From the NCBI GenBank assembly GCA_013694585.1, contig JACDCB010000077.1, positions 1-47,174 on the forward strand: a DNA stretch of 47,174 bases, written 5' to 3'. The position numbers and the translations under genes were made by a program. Below are positions 1 to 10,138 of this stretch, in pieces. Positions within the stretch are counted from its first letter, which is position 1. Each line of letters starts with the position of its first letter. Source of the DNA: Candidatus Nitrosopumilus sp. (GTDB lineage Archaea; Thermoproteota; Nitrososphaeria; Nitrososphaerales; Nitrososphaeraceae). The notes below the pieces were generated by a model. The model worked only from the letters and a program-made list of their open reading frames with translations, was not told where the DNA came from and did no database searches.

Positions 1-887
1 CGGATACTAATCAAGGACAGCCTTTTACGATGACTATTTATTTTAAAGAATATAATGAAACAGGAAAATATTGGGTAGCTCCAACATTTGTAGTTGATCA
101 GGGGAAAGTAATCAATGGTACATTGTATCTCAGTGATTTGGATCTTACTGCCCTAGGATCTTCACCAATTCCCCCAGAGATGAACGAATATCGTAGTGCT
201 TATGCAACAACTCTAACATGGCTCTCAGCGTTTGTAGCAAAGCCTGGACAGTCCTTAAGCTCGCCATCTTGGGGTAAAATAGCTGCAATAGGTGGATCCG
301 AGATAAGGCCATCAGGTAGCGCAAAAGTTACAACCCCAGCCGGCACATTTGATACCACGGTCATAGGCTACCACAAGGGTGTGGATAATCACATTTATGT
401 AAATAAGGATATGCCTTACCCGGTTAAAGCTGAAACATTTGCTGACGTTACTTCCGGAAAAGCACCAATTCAATACGCTTTTGAATTGAAAGCGACTGGA
501 ACTGGCCAACAGCCTATACCAGAAAGCCAAGTCCAAATTCCTGTACCACCATTGAATATTCAGACTCCCCGAGGAACCTATAATGTTCAGCTATTATGGG
601 AGCCAGTAGAAATAAAAGCAGGCAATGACACGCAATTTGGTGTAATATTTACCGACGATAAGAATAATATCGTTGATAGAGTAACATACGGTTATAAAGT
701 AATGGATGGTAATAAGACAGTTATAGATGAATTCAAGAATCAAAGAGCAACAGAAGGAATCGGCCAATTTACTTACAAATTTGACACACTAGGAGAGAAG
801 TATCTTCAGATCACGCTAGAAACTGCAACAGGAGAAGATCTCGGAATGTTTGTTGAGGCTGCTACTTTTTATCTTGTAGTTCAATAA
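1..887 (+). CDS. Hypothetical secreted/surface-type protein, 5' truncated by window edge
   Basis: Frame of ORF 30..887 stays open upstream to the window start (…DTNQGQPFTMTIYFKEY…); beta-rich composition, no recognised family. Confidence 0.7.
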   Translation, partial: DTNQGQPFTMTIYFKEYNETGKYWVAPTFVVDQGKVINGTLYLSDLDLTALGSSPIPPEMNEYRSAYATTLTWLSAFVAKPGQSLSSPSWGKIAAIGGSEIRPSGSAKVTTPAGTFDTTVIGYHKGVDNHIYVNKDMPYPVKAETFADVTSGKAPIQYAFELKATGTGQQPIPESQVQIPVPPLNIQTPRGTYNVQLLWEPVEIKAGNDTQFGVIFTDDKNNIVDRVTYGYKVMDGNKTVIDEFKNQRATEGIGQFTYKFDTLGEKYLQITLETATGEDLGMFVEAATFYLVVQ

Positions 888-897
888 ACTGAATTTT

Positions 898-1419
898 TTA
901 AGTAGAGAATTTTCCACTTTTATTTTTAAGTCTCTCATAGTAAACGTTAGATAATAACCAATCACCAAACCTTTGAATTTCGTCATCTATTTTAGTCCAA
1001 AGATGAAATGAACCTGGCAATAAATCTATGCGCGAATTATTTGGTTCTGGATCTTTAAAGTTTATTTTTAGTCCTTCTTTTCCCTCATACATATAGGCAT
1101 CAATTATTTGGACATTGCCTGTGAGGTCCTTGGTTGCTTGAAGTTTAATCTGATCCCGCTCAATCGGAAAAGTTTTTCTAAATTTATCAAATATGAAACT
1201 CATGTTTTCAGTCCCGTAATCTCGAATTTCACCTATCTTTCTACGATCTGGAAAATGAATTTCCATGACTAGACCATACCTTGATCCTACAAAATTTGAT
1301 AATTCGTTTAGCTTGTAGTAAGCAAGCGTAGGGTTCCGGATAACAGTTTTCTGAAAAAATTCCAAGTTAGCTTCGATATTATTTTTGAATTCAAGCAACA
1401 GGTTAGTAAATTCCTCCAC
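898..1419 (-). CDS. Hypothetical protein, start uncertain (GTG at 1419 proposed)
   Basis: C-terminal ~173 aa of ORF 898..1803 has protein-like composition; the part beyond ~1450 overlaps the opposite-strand ORF and looks spurious. Confidence 0.55.
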   Translation of the reverse strand: MEEFTNLLLEFKNNIEANLEFFQKTVIRNPTLAYYKLNELSNFVGSRYGLVMEIHFPDRRKIGEIRDYGTENMSFIFDKFRKTFPIERDQIKLQATKDLTGNVQIIDAYMYEGKEGLKINFKDPEPNNSRIDLLPGSFHLWTKIDDEIQRFGDWLLSNVYYERLKNKSGKFST

Positions 1420-1476
1420 AAGTATGTTGAAATTAAAGTTTAATAAATAAGTTAAATGACTAACCTTTACCTTATA

Positions 1477-2097
1477 ATGTTCGCATCCGATAGAGATTCT
1501 GAACGAGCCACTAGCATAGAAGATTACCAGAATACATGTACTGAGTTCATACAAGATATAAGTAAAGACTATCGGGATTGGGTAGAGAGATACCAGCTTC
1601 CAAAAGATGAAGAGGTTCAGAGAATTAGTGGGATCGATGATACCGTAAGAAAAACGAATGAGTGCATATTCAAGTTTGGAAACACCATAAAAAAGATTGA
1701 TATAATCATGAATGATGGGATCAACAAGATGGCTGAAATTACTGCAGGATATCCATTTCAGATAGATGTATCCAGCAGCAGTCAAAAAAGATATATAATT
1801 CATGAGAAAAAATCTATAAAACTAAACCTAAGGTCTTATCCGCGTCAAAAGAGACGGGTCAGGTTTTGTAACTATGACAAGGACAATATATTCCTGTTAT
1901 CAGCTAGCAATAAGATAGATTTAAAATACAGCAAGACTAGTTTTGAGTCTTCGGATCTGCTCGACGAATTTATAGTAATTAACCCTATTCAATTTGATAA
2001 TGAAGAGGTTATTTCAATAACTATCAAAGTTGAGGAATTAGAAAATGAGGTTGTTAAAGAAAGTCGCGGCTATACCACACTTATAATAGCAAGATAA
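1477..2097 (+). CDS. Hypothetical protein (divergent from 898..1419)
   Basis: ORF 1456..2097; charged soluble composition; start at 1456 or 1477. Confidence 0.6.
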   Translation: MFASDRDSERATSIEDYQNTCTEFIQDISKDYRDWVERYQLPKDEEVQRISGIDDTVRKTNECIFKFGNTIKKIDIIMNDGINKMAEITAGYPFQIDVSSSSQKRYIIHEKKSIKLNLRSYPRQKRRVRFCNYDKDNIFLLSASNKIDLKYSKTSFESSDLLDEFIVINPIQFDNEEVISITIKVEELENEVVKESRGYTTLIIAR

Positions 2098-2110
2098 CAA
2101 TATTAGTTAA

Positions 2111-2950
2111 CTAAGAACCTATCTTTAAATTCTTTGCAAAAATACTCCGTAGGCATTCTATTGCTGACAAGATGGCCAAATAACTAGTTTTAGGGTTGTC
2201 GGGACTAGGCATGTTATCAACCTTGATCTGGAAACTTCCAAATTTCCACTTGACATGAATCTCGTGTTGATTGTTTATTATTTTCGGATCGACAACTATC
2301 TTGACCTTGGTTTTTTCAAACCCGATGCCTGCTAAACTAACTAACGCTGAGATATTAACATTTGATGGAAATCCTTTGATTGCATCAATTGCGTTACCTT
2401 CAAAAATAACCTTCTTTTCTTTGATGGCATCTATATCGATATCTTTACTGTAAAAATATGGTGCACCCTTTAATGATTTGTTGTTTTTTGTGGTTACAAT
2501 GGTAACATCATCTATATAGTCTTTCACGCTTCGAATAATGTCAGCGCCACCAATCGCGCCCGAAGGAAGAAAAACATTGCGATCAGTATCGGTCAATAAC
2601 TGAATAATGGTTTCATAAAATGCTGGATCAGAAAAAGCGCCTATACTCATTATCATAATGTCCTTCCCTTGTTCTAGTATTGTAGCCATGTATGTTTGAG
2701 CAGCTTTAACAGACGCGGCTTCAATGACCAGATTGACATTTTGATAGTCATTTGATGAAACAAATTCATTGAAGTCGTTGAATGTCCTAGAGGGTTTGTT
2801 GTTTAACTCATTATACAACAATTCTAGCTTCTGAATATCTATGTCGAATATGATAGATAACTTACAGTTTGGAATTTTCTGAGCGTCAATACTAAAAGCT
2901 ATTTCACGTCCGATGGCTCCGCAACCTATTATTGCAACTTTTATATCCAA
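2111..2950 (-). CDS. nadX: L-aspartate dehydrogenase (NAD biosynthesis)
   Basis: N-terminal Rossmann VAIIGCGAIGREIA; IMSIGAFSDPAF and FLPSGAIGGADII typical of aspartate dehydrogenase. Confidence 0.85.
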   Translation of the reverse strand: MDIKVAIIGCGAIGREIAFSIDAQKIPNCKLSIIFDIDIQKLELLYNELNNKPSRTFNDFNEFVSSNDYQNVNLVIEAASVKAAQTYMATILEQGKDIMIMSIGAFSDPAFYETIIQLLTDTDRNVFLPSGAIGGADIIRSVKDYIDDVTIVTTKNNKSLKGAPYFYSKDIDIDAIKEKKVIFEGNAIDAIKGFPSNVNISALVSLAGIGFEKTKVKIVVDPKIINNQHEIHVKWKFGSFQIKVDNMPSPDNPKTSYLAILSAIECLRSIFAKNLKIGS

Positions 2951-2987
2951 CTTTCATTTATTATAAAAAAAAATCATTTATAATCAT

Positions 2988-3620
2988 TTATCTTCGGCTC
3001 TGTGCCTTTTGGAGTCCCTTTAGGTATTTATCTAATCCCACTTCATCCAATTTTGCGTTCTTTAGTTTCACTTCCTCTCTCATTTTCTCCTTGAACTGAT
3101 TCATCTTCTTTAGCAATGAAGGTTGGGAAATAGAGAGTATTGAACATGCTAAAATACCAGCATTCTTTGCTCCGTTAATTGCAACTGTGGCAACAGGTAT
3201 ACCGGGTGGCATTTGGATTATGGAATAGAGCGAATCGATCCCATTAAGAGGATTGGTCGAATTGTTTATAGGTACTCCGATCACAGGTATAGATGTCATT
3301 GAGGCGACCATACCCGGAAGATGTGCAGATCCTCCCGCACCACTAATTATGACCTTGATACCACGTGATTCAGCAGTTTGAGAATATTCAAACAATTCAA
3401 CTGGTGTTCTATGAGCAGAGACTATCTTTACTTCATACGAGATTTCAAACTCATTCAATATTCGAGCGGCTTCCTTCATTATCGGCAAGTCTGAATCACT
3501 ACCCATAATTATTCCAACTATCGGTGAGGCATTTTTTTCTAAATTCACTGATTCACTAAGGTCGGGCGGGCCCTCAGACTTATTTTTGCTCTTATTTTTA
3601 ATTGGATTAGATTTTGACAA
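2988..3620 (-). CDS. purE: N5-carboxyaminoimidazole ribonucleotide mutase
   Basis: [39 protein letters not shown]. Confidence 0.95.
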   Translation of the reverse strand: MSKSNPIKNKSKNKSEGPPDLSESVNLEKNASPIVGIIMGSDSDLPIMKEAARILNEFEISYEVKIVSAHRTPVELFEYSQTAESRGIKVIISGAGGSAHLPGMVASMTSIPVIGVPINNSTNPLNGIDSLYSIIQMPPGIPVATVAINGAKNAGILACSILSISQPSLLKKMNQFKEKMREEVKLKNAKLDEVGLDKYLKGLQKAQSRR

Positions 3621-3665
3621 AGAATTTACATGATCTTCTTATTAGTGGAATTTGAATTTTTAGAT

Positions 3666-4841
3666 CTAAGACGATGCTTCTCGGACTTTCAGAAAATCTT
3701 CCACGTTGCACTTAGTTAAGAGAGGATCCATGTTATTTGATACTACCGTCACGTGACCAAGTTTTCTATTTGGTTTCGTTTCTAGTTTACCATATACATG
3801 AATTTTAGCTCCGGGAATGGCAAACAAATCATCAATTCCTGTAATTTCATAGGGGCCAGTATAATTATTTGGGCCAAGAATATTAACCATTACAGCATTT
3901 GATAATAAAGCTGGTTGAAGAAGCGGATAATTAAGTATTGCTCGAATGTGTTGCTCAAATTGGGAAATTGAACAAGCTTCAATAGAATAATGGCCGGAGT
4001 TATGAGGTCGTGGGGCAATTTCATTAATTAATACATTGTCATCCTCATCTATGAACATCTCAATTCCAAAAATACCAGATCCCTTTAAAGATTTCATAGT
4101 CATTATTGCCAAATCTATTGCTTTCTTTTCAGTTTCTTTACTGATTCTGGCAGGAATTATAGAAGTTTTCAGTATGTGATTCTCATGAATATTCTCAGCA
4201 ATGGGAAAGTACGAAATAGTGCCCGATAAATTTCTGGCCACCATTATGGAAATTTCTTTTTTAAAATTCACGAATTTTTCTACCATGCATTGACGGCCTG
4301 AAAAGTAGATTAGAGCTTTACTTATTTCATTTTCTGATTTAATCAAATAATTTCCTCGACCGTCGTATGAATCCTCACATGCCTTTAATAATACAGGAAA
4401 CCCAGATATCGAACAATAGTTCATCAATTGTTCTTCGCTAGAAACTAGTTCAAAGTCGGGGACCGTAATCCTATTATCTCTCAGAAATTTTTTTTGACGG
4501 TACTTATTTTGAATGATGGAGAGTGTTTTTGGTGATGGATGTACCAAGAATCCGGATTCTTCAAGATTATCGAGGGCTGTAGCATTTGCTAATTCAATTT
4601 CATAGGTTATAATATCCACCTCTTTTGATAAATCATATATTTTTTGCTCGTCAGAGAAGTCGCCTATGATTAGTTTGTCAGCCATACTTGAAGCAGGACA
4701 ATCTACGCTGGGATCTAGTATAACTACCTTCATAAACATGCGCTTTGCCTCAGCAGCCATCATCTTTCCAAGCTGTCCCCCACCAACAATACCCAATCTG
4801 ACTGGTTTTCTAATTGAAAACTTGTCTTTGTATAATGTCAA
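3666..4841 (-). CDS. purK: N5-carboxyaminoimidazole ribonucleotide synthase (ATP-grasp)
   Basis: LGIVGGGQLGKMMA, INEIAPRPHNSGHYSIEAC; adjacent to purE. Confidence 0.95.
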   Translation of the reverse strand: MTLYKDKFSIRKPVRLGIVGGGQLGKMMAAEAKRMFMKVVILDPSVDCPASSMADKLIIGDFSDEQKIYDLSKEVDIITYEIELANATALDNLEESGFLVHPSPKTLSIIQNKYRQKKFLRDNRITVPDFELVSSEEQLMNYCSISGFPVLLKACEDSYDGRGNYLIKSENEISKALIYFSGRQCMVEKFVNFKKEISIMVARNLSGTISYFPIAENIHENHILKTSIIPARISKETEKKAIDLAIMTMKSLKGSGIFGIEMFIDEDDNVLINEIAPRPHNSGHYSIEACSISQFEQHIRAILNYPLLQPALLSNAVMVNILGPNNYTGPYEITGIDDLFAIPGAKIHVYGKLETKPNRKLGHVTVVSNNMDPLLTKCNVEDFLKVREASS

Positions 4842-4907
4842 CTAACTGACCTAGTAACAATACCTTGAACTAAATTTAATATGGACATAACCATCTCACA
4901 ATTCGAT

Positions 4908-5957
4908 TTATTTCACAAATATTTTTATCGCCTGTGGAGGACAGACATTTTCGCACGCCAAACAAAAAATACAATCCTTTTCTCTAATCATAAATGGTTT
5001 TCTATCTGATGCTGGATGACCTGGCGTATCAAGCCACTCAAAAACGTTAACTGGGCATGCATCAATACAAGCACCATCTGAAATACAAATGTCAAAATCA
5101 ACGCATACATCAGTACCCCAGATTCCAAGTTGTCCAGGTGGATCATATGGACCCCATACCTGGATCCCTTGGAATTTTCCTACGGGTTGTCTTTTAGACT
5201 TAAACCCAGTATCTATAGGTCCTTCTGCTGCCTGGTAGTCTGTTCCAGTGCCTGTAAGCAGAATTGTGGTATTAGCAGAAAGTCTTGCAGCGTTGGATGC
5301 AGGAGCAGGAGATGGTACAGCAACTGATGATGCAATTGATTGATTCTCACCAAGATTCTCACCTGATGGCTTTCCTGTTGTTGCTGTTACAGATGGGTTG
5401 ACTAATGATTTTTTCTCCTCTTTAAGATTCTTTTGAGTATTTGCTAAAGGAGTTATAGATTCTAATTTTTTTATTGATTCGACCTGGCCCAGTTTCTGGA
5501 TTTTCTGGTAATAAGTAATTAATTTTTGTCCTATCTTGGTATTACGAATTATATTATCTATAATTATTTTAGCATTATGATCAGCCTTTTGCCTATAATT
5601 TCTTATCCAATAAAGGTCACCAAATGTTTCTAGAGGTTTTATCTGATAAATTATGTCCAATACCTCACCGATGACTATTTCAACTGTTACATACAATTCT
5701 GCAGATTGTTCTTTATTTGTGTATATATCAAAACCTTTTTCAATCCATTTAGAAGTCACAAAAATTCTGTCGGCATAAGTATCGAGAACGTAACCATAAG
5801 TTTTAAGTTCACTCATAACTCCATTAACCTCCGACTGCCCAACGATGTCAACAGGCATTCTATATATTCCGAGCTTAGCACTATGAGTTGGATAAACACC
5901 TCGTTTTGCAACTTCAGAAAGCATTACCCAGACTTTATCTGATAGCAAGAGGGACAT
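4908..5957 (-). CDS. Zinc-ferredoxin-like dicluster ferredoxin with ~240-aa N-terminal extension and Pro/Ala/Ser-rich linker
   Basis: C-terminal [54 protein letters not shown] resembles Sulfolobales zinc-containing ferredoxin. Confidence 0.85.
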   Translation of the reverse strand: MSLLLSDKVWVMLSEVAKRGVYPTHSAKLGIYRMPVDIVGQSEVNGVMSELKTYGYVLDTYADRIFVTSKWIEKGFDIYTNKEQSAELYVTVEIVIGEVLDIIYQIKPLETFGDLYWIRNYRQKADHNAKIIIDNIIRNTKIGQKLITYYQKIQKLGQVESIKKLESITPLANTQKNLKEEKKSLVNPSVTATTGKPSGENLGENQSIASSVAVPSPAPASNAARLSANTTILLTGTGTDYQAAEGPIDTGFKSKRQPVGKFQGIQVWGPYDPPGQLGIWGTDVCVDFDICISDGACIDACPVNVFEWLDTPGHPASDRKPFMIREKDCIFCLACENVCPPQAIKIFVK

Positions 5958-6017
5958 TGACTATAAATACTTTTTATTCAGGATATTAAAACTTATGTAT
6001 ATTCAAATGAATAAATT

Positions 6018-6350
6018 CTACAGATCGTCCGGACAGGTCATCTCTCTTATTTCTATATATTTTTTTTCCATTCTTTCTGCAATAGTAGTAACGAATTCCA
6101 AATCGTAATTGGGTTTAGGATAAAACCATCGCTTTACAACCTTGTGGCCTGTACCTTCCATATCATAAATCATACCCTTTTCAGAAATCACTTTACTATT
6201 TTCATCAGTTATTTTATCTTTAATCTCTAAACCACGTTTGGTTTTGTCCACCAATATTAGAAATTGAGAATCTTCAAAGATAAAATAGAATTTCCCTTTC
6301 TTGATCAATATAGGTTCAGGATTTGAAGTAGTAGTTTCACCTGACATCAA
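6018..6350 (-). CDS. Hypothetical protein, 110 aa
   Basis: Intact ORF between ferredoxin and rhodanese genes, same strand. Confidence 0.65.
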   Translation of the reverse strand: MMSGETTTSNPEPILIKKGKFYFIFEDSQFLILVDKTKRGLEIKDKITDENSKVISEKGMIYDMEGTGHKVVKRWFYPKPNYDLEFVTTIAERMEKKYIEIREMTCPDDL

Positions 6351-6366
6351 ATATTCGATTCCTTAT

Positions 6367-7215
6367 TTATTTTTCAATTGGATTTCCAATCATATTTCCC
6401 CATTCTGTCCAAGAGCCGTCATAGTTTTTGACTGATGGATATCCCAACAAATATTTCAGTACAAACCAAGTATGCGATGAACGTTCCCCAATCCTGCAGT
6501 AGCAAATTATATGTTTATCCGGTGTAATGCCTTGCTTTCCGTATAAAGCCTCCAAATCTTCTGCGGATTTAAATGTCCCATCATCATTAATTGCTTGAAG
6601 CCAAGGAATGTTTTTAGCACCTGGAATATGCCCACCTCTCTGAGCATGCTCCGTTGGATATTCTGGGGGTGCGGTTATCTCGCCATTGAATTCTTTTACA
6701 GACCTAACGTCTACCAATCCGACCTCCTCCTTCTTAAATGAGCGCTTGACATCATCTAGATAAGCTCGTACGCCTTCATCAGGAGCAGCTGCTACATAAT
6801 TCGAGGTATTTGCAACGGGTTCATCCTTTGTATAAGGCCGATTTTCATTTTCCCATTTTTTTCTTCCACCGTTCATTATTCTAATTTTTTTGTGTCCAAA
6901 GTACTTGAAGACCCATAATGCAAAAGCAGCAAACCAGTTATTGAAATCTCCATATAGGATCAATTCATCATCCGGTTTTACCCCTAGACGGGACATTAAC
7001 TCTTCGAACTGGTGTTTGTTAATAATATCTCGAGTTGATGAATCGTTAATATCCTTTCTCCACCATACCATATGAGAATTCGGTAAGTGACCCTCTTTGT
7101 AGGCATTTTCTACATCGTAATCTACTTCCAAGATTTTTACTTCATCATTATTGAGATTATTATTAACCCAATCGGTTTCACAAAGCACATCTTGATTGGC
7201 ATATTGTTTGGTCAT
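6367..7215 (-). CDS. Thiosulfate/3-mercaptopyruvate sulfurtransferase, two rhodanese domains
   Basis: Tandem rhodanese domains, active-site loop CRIGERSSHTW; start likely MTKQYANQ. Confidence 0.9.
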   Translation of the reverse strand: MTKQYANQDVLCETDWVNNNLNNDEVKILEVDYDVENAYKEGHLPNSHMVWWRKDINDSSTRDIINKHQFEELMSRLGVKPDDELILYGDFNNWFAAFALWVFKYFGHKKIRIMNGGRKKWENENRPYTKDEPVANTSNYVAAAPDEGVRAYLDDVKRSFKKEEVGLVDVRSVKEFNGEITAPPEYPTEHAQRGGHIPGAKNIPWLQAINDDGTFKSAEDLEALYGKQGITPDKHIICYCRIGERSSHTWFVLKYLLGYPSVKNYDGSWTEWGNMIGNPIEK

Positions 7216-7334
7216 GAATAAATTATGAACTTTAACTATATAATACATTTGTCTTCCAATAATATGGTTCTAAAGACGATATTAAAAACAATAAAATAGA
7301 ACGAGAAAATATCTTTGAGTAAAACAGGCTAAAT

Positions 7335-7426
7335 GGGCCGGTAGTTTAGTCTGGTAGAATACCTGCCTTGCATGCAACTAGCAGAGGATACGTAGGTGGT
7401 CGTGGGTTCAAATCCCACCCGGTCCA
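7335..7426 (+). tRNA. tRNA-Ala(UGC) with ~18-nt intron after position 37
   Basis: Acceptor GGGCCGG/CCGGTCC with G3:U70 pair, anticodon stem CCTGC/GTAGG, loop CTTGCA then ~18 nt intron (about 7373-7390), T-arm GTGGG TTCAAAT CCCAC; CCA not fully encoded. Confidence 0.9.
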
Positions 7427-7544
7427 CATTTACGATGGCCTTAAAATATGGTTCCTCCGTAAATAGTAATATTTAGAGTGCATAAAAGAGAGTAAATAAA
7501 AAAAATATAATAGCTAGCACGATAACTAATACCGATTAAACTAT

Positions 7545-7757
7545 TTGCCAAAAAATAACGCTTCAAGAAATCAATTAATAATGAAAAAACAAAAAACCTC
7601 CCTTTATCCTTCTTCATATTCGACTTATGCTAATAGCCATAACAATACCATAATCAAGTATATTGCATATATGCGTGCCATGAGTAAATCCACAGCATGT
7701 CAGTATTATGCTAGGCTATCGAACTTAGGTTTCGTTAGATTCTATTACTTGACTTGA
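7545..7757 (+). pseudogene. Possible truncated tyrosine-recombinase N-terminal (SAM-like core-binding) fragment
   Basis: IIKYIAYMRAMSKSTACQYYARLSNLGFVRFYYLT resembles integrase core-binding helices; ORF ends abruptly; 118 bp downstream of a tRNA gene. Confidence 0.35.
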
Positions 7758-7821
7758 ATACAAGTTTGAATAATAGGATTTTATAAAAAGATTTTAGTTT
7801 GGAGTAATTCAAACAATAACA

Positions 7822-9531
7822 ATGTCAATTTCAGCTTTTGCAAAGACGACTGCATTGTATAGTATCTTTATAGTTTCATTTCTAATTATATTTCAAACCT
7901 CAAGCACCATCGCGAATGTTCTAGGTAGCACCATAGAAAATCCTGATAGAATCTCAATAGCCAGCTCAAATATATCTTTTCAATTACACGACCACAAAAC
8001 AGAGGATCTGAAAAAACATTTTGAAACAGGTATGGAAGAAAGTAATAGAGATAACTGGATATTTGTCAACCACGATATTTATGGGACCAGGAACAGTAAT
8101 CAAACTCAGATTGACGAATCCAACGTTGGAGATCTAAAAGTTAAATGGAGACTAAATAATACATTTGAAATCCAAGACCCGCCCATAATAGTAAACGACA
8201 GTGGTTATTTTCAGGATTACATTGGAAACCTCGTTGCTTTTAATACTTTGACTGGAAACATTAAATGGAAACTCGATTTAGATGGAGGCCCCACAATGGG
8301 TCTATATTTTTCAGATGGAATAATTTATGCTACCATAGGAACTAAGGCTAAAATTATTTCTGTTGACTCTACGAATGGAAAGATATTGTGGGAGTCCCCG
8401 AAATTAGGAGATACAGGTTTAGGATATGCCATAAATTCACCTCCTTTGATTTGGAATGATTATGTAATCGCAGGATCTGGCGGTAGTGGATTACCCCCTG
8501 GCAAGGGATTTGTAAAGGGTAACATAACGGCTCTAAACAAAACAGACGGGAGCATGCTATGGAATATTGAAACAACTACTGGAGAATGGGTTGAGAAAGG
8601 TAAAAATCCACCCAACGGTGGAGCAACAGCTTGGTCAGGTGGCTCAATTGATGTGGATACAGGAATTGCCTATATCCCCTTGGGTAGTGCTTCCCCGAAT
8701 TTCAACGCCTCAACAAGACAATCACCCAATCTCTATTCTAATCACATGGTAGCAGTAGATATTAAGGAAGGCAAAATCATCTGGGCAACTCCATTTATTG
8801 CTCATGGGACAGTTTTGAACATTCAAGTTCCAGACACGCATGATTGGGATACTTCCTGGGGAAGTAGTGTAAGTAATGTAAAATACGAAAATGGGTCGTC
8901 TAAAAAAATAGTGATAGGGCATGACAAAATGGGCAACGTAATTGCAATGGATGCATTAACTGGGGAAGAAATATGGTGGAAAACATTGGGAAAACAAATT
9001 AACATTAGCAGCCTACCCTCGCCCTCAGGGAGCGGAATGATTTGGTCATTCGGAATTTATAATTATCATGCAGTAGATGAAGACACCTTGTACATAACTG
9101 CAACTAATAGAGGTCTAAATTTTTTTACTGATGGGCTAAGCGGGCATAAAGAGGATCCCGAAAACTCGATAGAGCAGGGACTAGTTAACGGTACCATATA
9201 TGCACTAGATAAAAAATCAGGTGTTATTAAATGGAAGATTGACACAGATTATCCACCCAGAGTTTCTCCTTTGGTGTCAAAAGGGGTTGTTTACACCGGT
9301 TACATCAAGTTCGGTGAAAACGATAGGACAGGTATTATTTTGGCACTAGACAAGAACACGGGGGAAAAACTTTGGGAATATGATGTTCGAGGGTCTATCT
9401 CTCCGGTCGGAGCATCTATTGGGAACGGAATGCTTTTTGTACCTACTGACAAAGTTAACCTTTATCCAAATGAAGGGGAAGGGGAAGAGATAGGGGGTTC
9501 GATCGTGGCATTCACGCCGATTAAAAATTAA
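7822..9531 (+). CDS. Secreted PQQ-type beta-propeller (quinoprotein dehydrogenase-like) protein
   Basis: N-terminal hydrophobic signal segment; repeated W motifs (LTGNIKWKLD, NGKILWESP, DGSMLWNIE, EGKIIWATP, TGEEIWWKT, SGVIKWKID, TGEKLWEYD); HDWDTSWGSS segment. Confidence 0.85.
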   Translation: MSISAFAKTTALYSIFIVSFLIIFQTSSTIANVLGSTIENPDRISIASSNISFQLHDHKTEDLKKHFETGMEESNRDNWIFVNHDIYGTRNSNQTQIDESNVGDLKVKWRLNNTFEIQDPPIIVNDSGYFQDYIGNLVAFNTLTGNIKWKLDLDGGPTMGLYFSDGIIYATIGTKAKIISVDSTNGKILWESPKLGDTGLGYAINSPPLIWNDYVIAGSGGSGLPPGKGFVKGNITALNKTDGSMLWNIETTTGEWVEKGKNPPNGGATAWSGGSIDVDTGIAYIPLGSASPNFNASTRQSPNLYSNHMVAVDIKEGKIIWATPFIAHGTVLNIQVPDTHDWDTSWGSSVSNVKYENGSSKKIVIGHDKMGNVIAMDALTGEEIWWKTLGKQINISSLPSPSGSGMIWSFGIYNYHAVDEDTLYITATNRGLNFFTDGLSGHKEDPENSIEQGLVNGTIYALDKKSGVIKWKIDTDYPPRVSPLVSKGVVYTGYIKFGENDRTGIILALDKNTGEKLWEYDVRGSISPVGASIGNGMLFVPTDKVNLYPNEGEGEEIGGSIVAFTPIKN

Positions 9532-9536
9532 TTAAT

Positions 9537-9821
9537 TCAACCTTTATTTTTTTCATCCATCGAACATTCTAAACAACATAATGAAATAGAATTTGATTTG
9601 TTATTTTTATATTTAATGGTACAACTCTTGCATTGATCAAATGGACAATAATCACATTTTCTAAGTTCATTATCGCAAATGATTTTTGTACACAATCTAC
9701 AAAAACTAAAGTGTTTATTGCAAATTGTATTATTACAGTAATAACATCTTTTTATTTCCTGACCCCTAGTCACATCGATGTTCTTTTCACAAACTATACA
9801 GACTTTCTTAGCGGGAGGCAT
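9537..9821 (-). CDS. Small Cys-rich zinc-finger-like protein, 94 aa
   Basis: CIVC, CYYC, CRLC, CDYC, CKSC, CCLEC pairs, plus His. Confidence 0.75.
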   Translation of the reverse strand: MPPAKKVCIVCEKNIDVTRGQEIKRCYYCNNTICNKHFSFCRLCTKIICDNELRKCDYCPFDQCKSCTIKYKNNKSNSISLCCLECSMDEKNKG

Positions 9822-10048
9822 TTTTCATCAGATTCCTTTCTTGCATTGTATTAATTATAGTACTTAGACAGTTAATTTACTTTATTCATATAACTAATTG
9901 AGTGAGCTAATCACATTAAAGAGGTATTGGAATCAGTAGAATTGTTTGGTATATCCATTTACATGAATCTTCAGATTTGAATATTAAAGCAAATAACAAT
10001 CCAAAAAAGCAGTGTATAAATTCGAAAAACAGTGCTTATAGCCATTGT

Positions 10049-10138
10049 AATCTAATTTGTCTGTTTATCGCTTGTTCGATTCCCGCGTGGTTAAATGGAT
10101 TAGATTGGTGTTTCACTTTGCAATTAAAAGCGATAAAC
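10049..10138. other. Two interleaved inverted repeats (possible pseudoknot-type structured element)
   Basis: AATCTAAT 10049-10056 / ATTAGATT 10099-10106; GTTTATCGCTT 10063-10073 / AAGCGATAAAC 10128-10138. Confidence 0.3.

Noticed and set aside
312-536. Minus-strand ORF inside the first CDS
   Set aside because: Antisense shadow of a well-supported + strand coding frame; no family resemblance.
1420-1803. N-terminal extension of ORF 898..1803 (-)
   Set aside because: Overlaps the opposite-strand ORF 1456..2097 whose composition looks more protein-like; extension is hydrophobic/aromatic AT-rich shadow.
8369-9005. Several ORFs on both strands inside the PQQ propeller gene
   Set aside because: Shadow frames of the 569-aa CDS.
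9633-9854. Plus-strand ORF 73 aa
   Set aside because: Antisense to the Cys-rich 94-aa protein, which has clear zinc-ligand spacing.
10074-10090. tRNA T-loop-like GTTCGATTCCC
   Set aside because: No acceptor or anticodon stem and the T-stem does not pair; not a tRNA gene.
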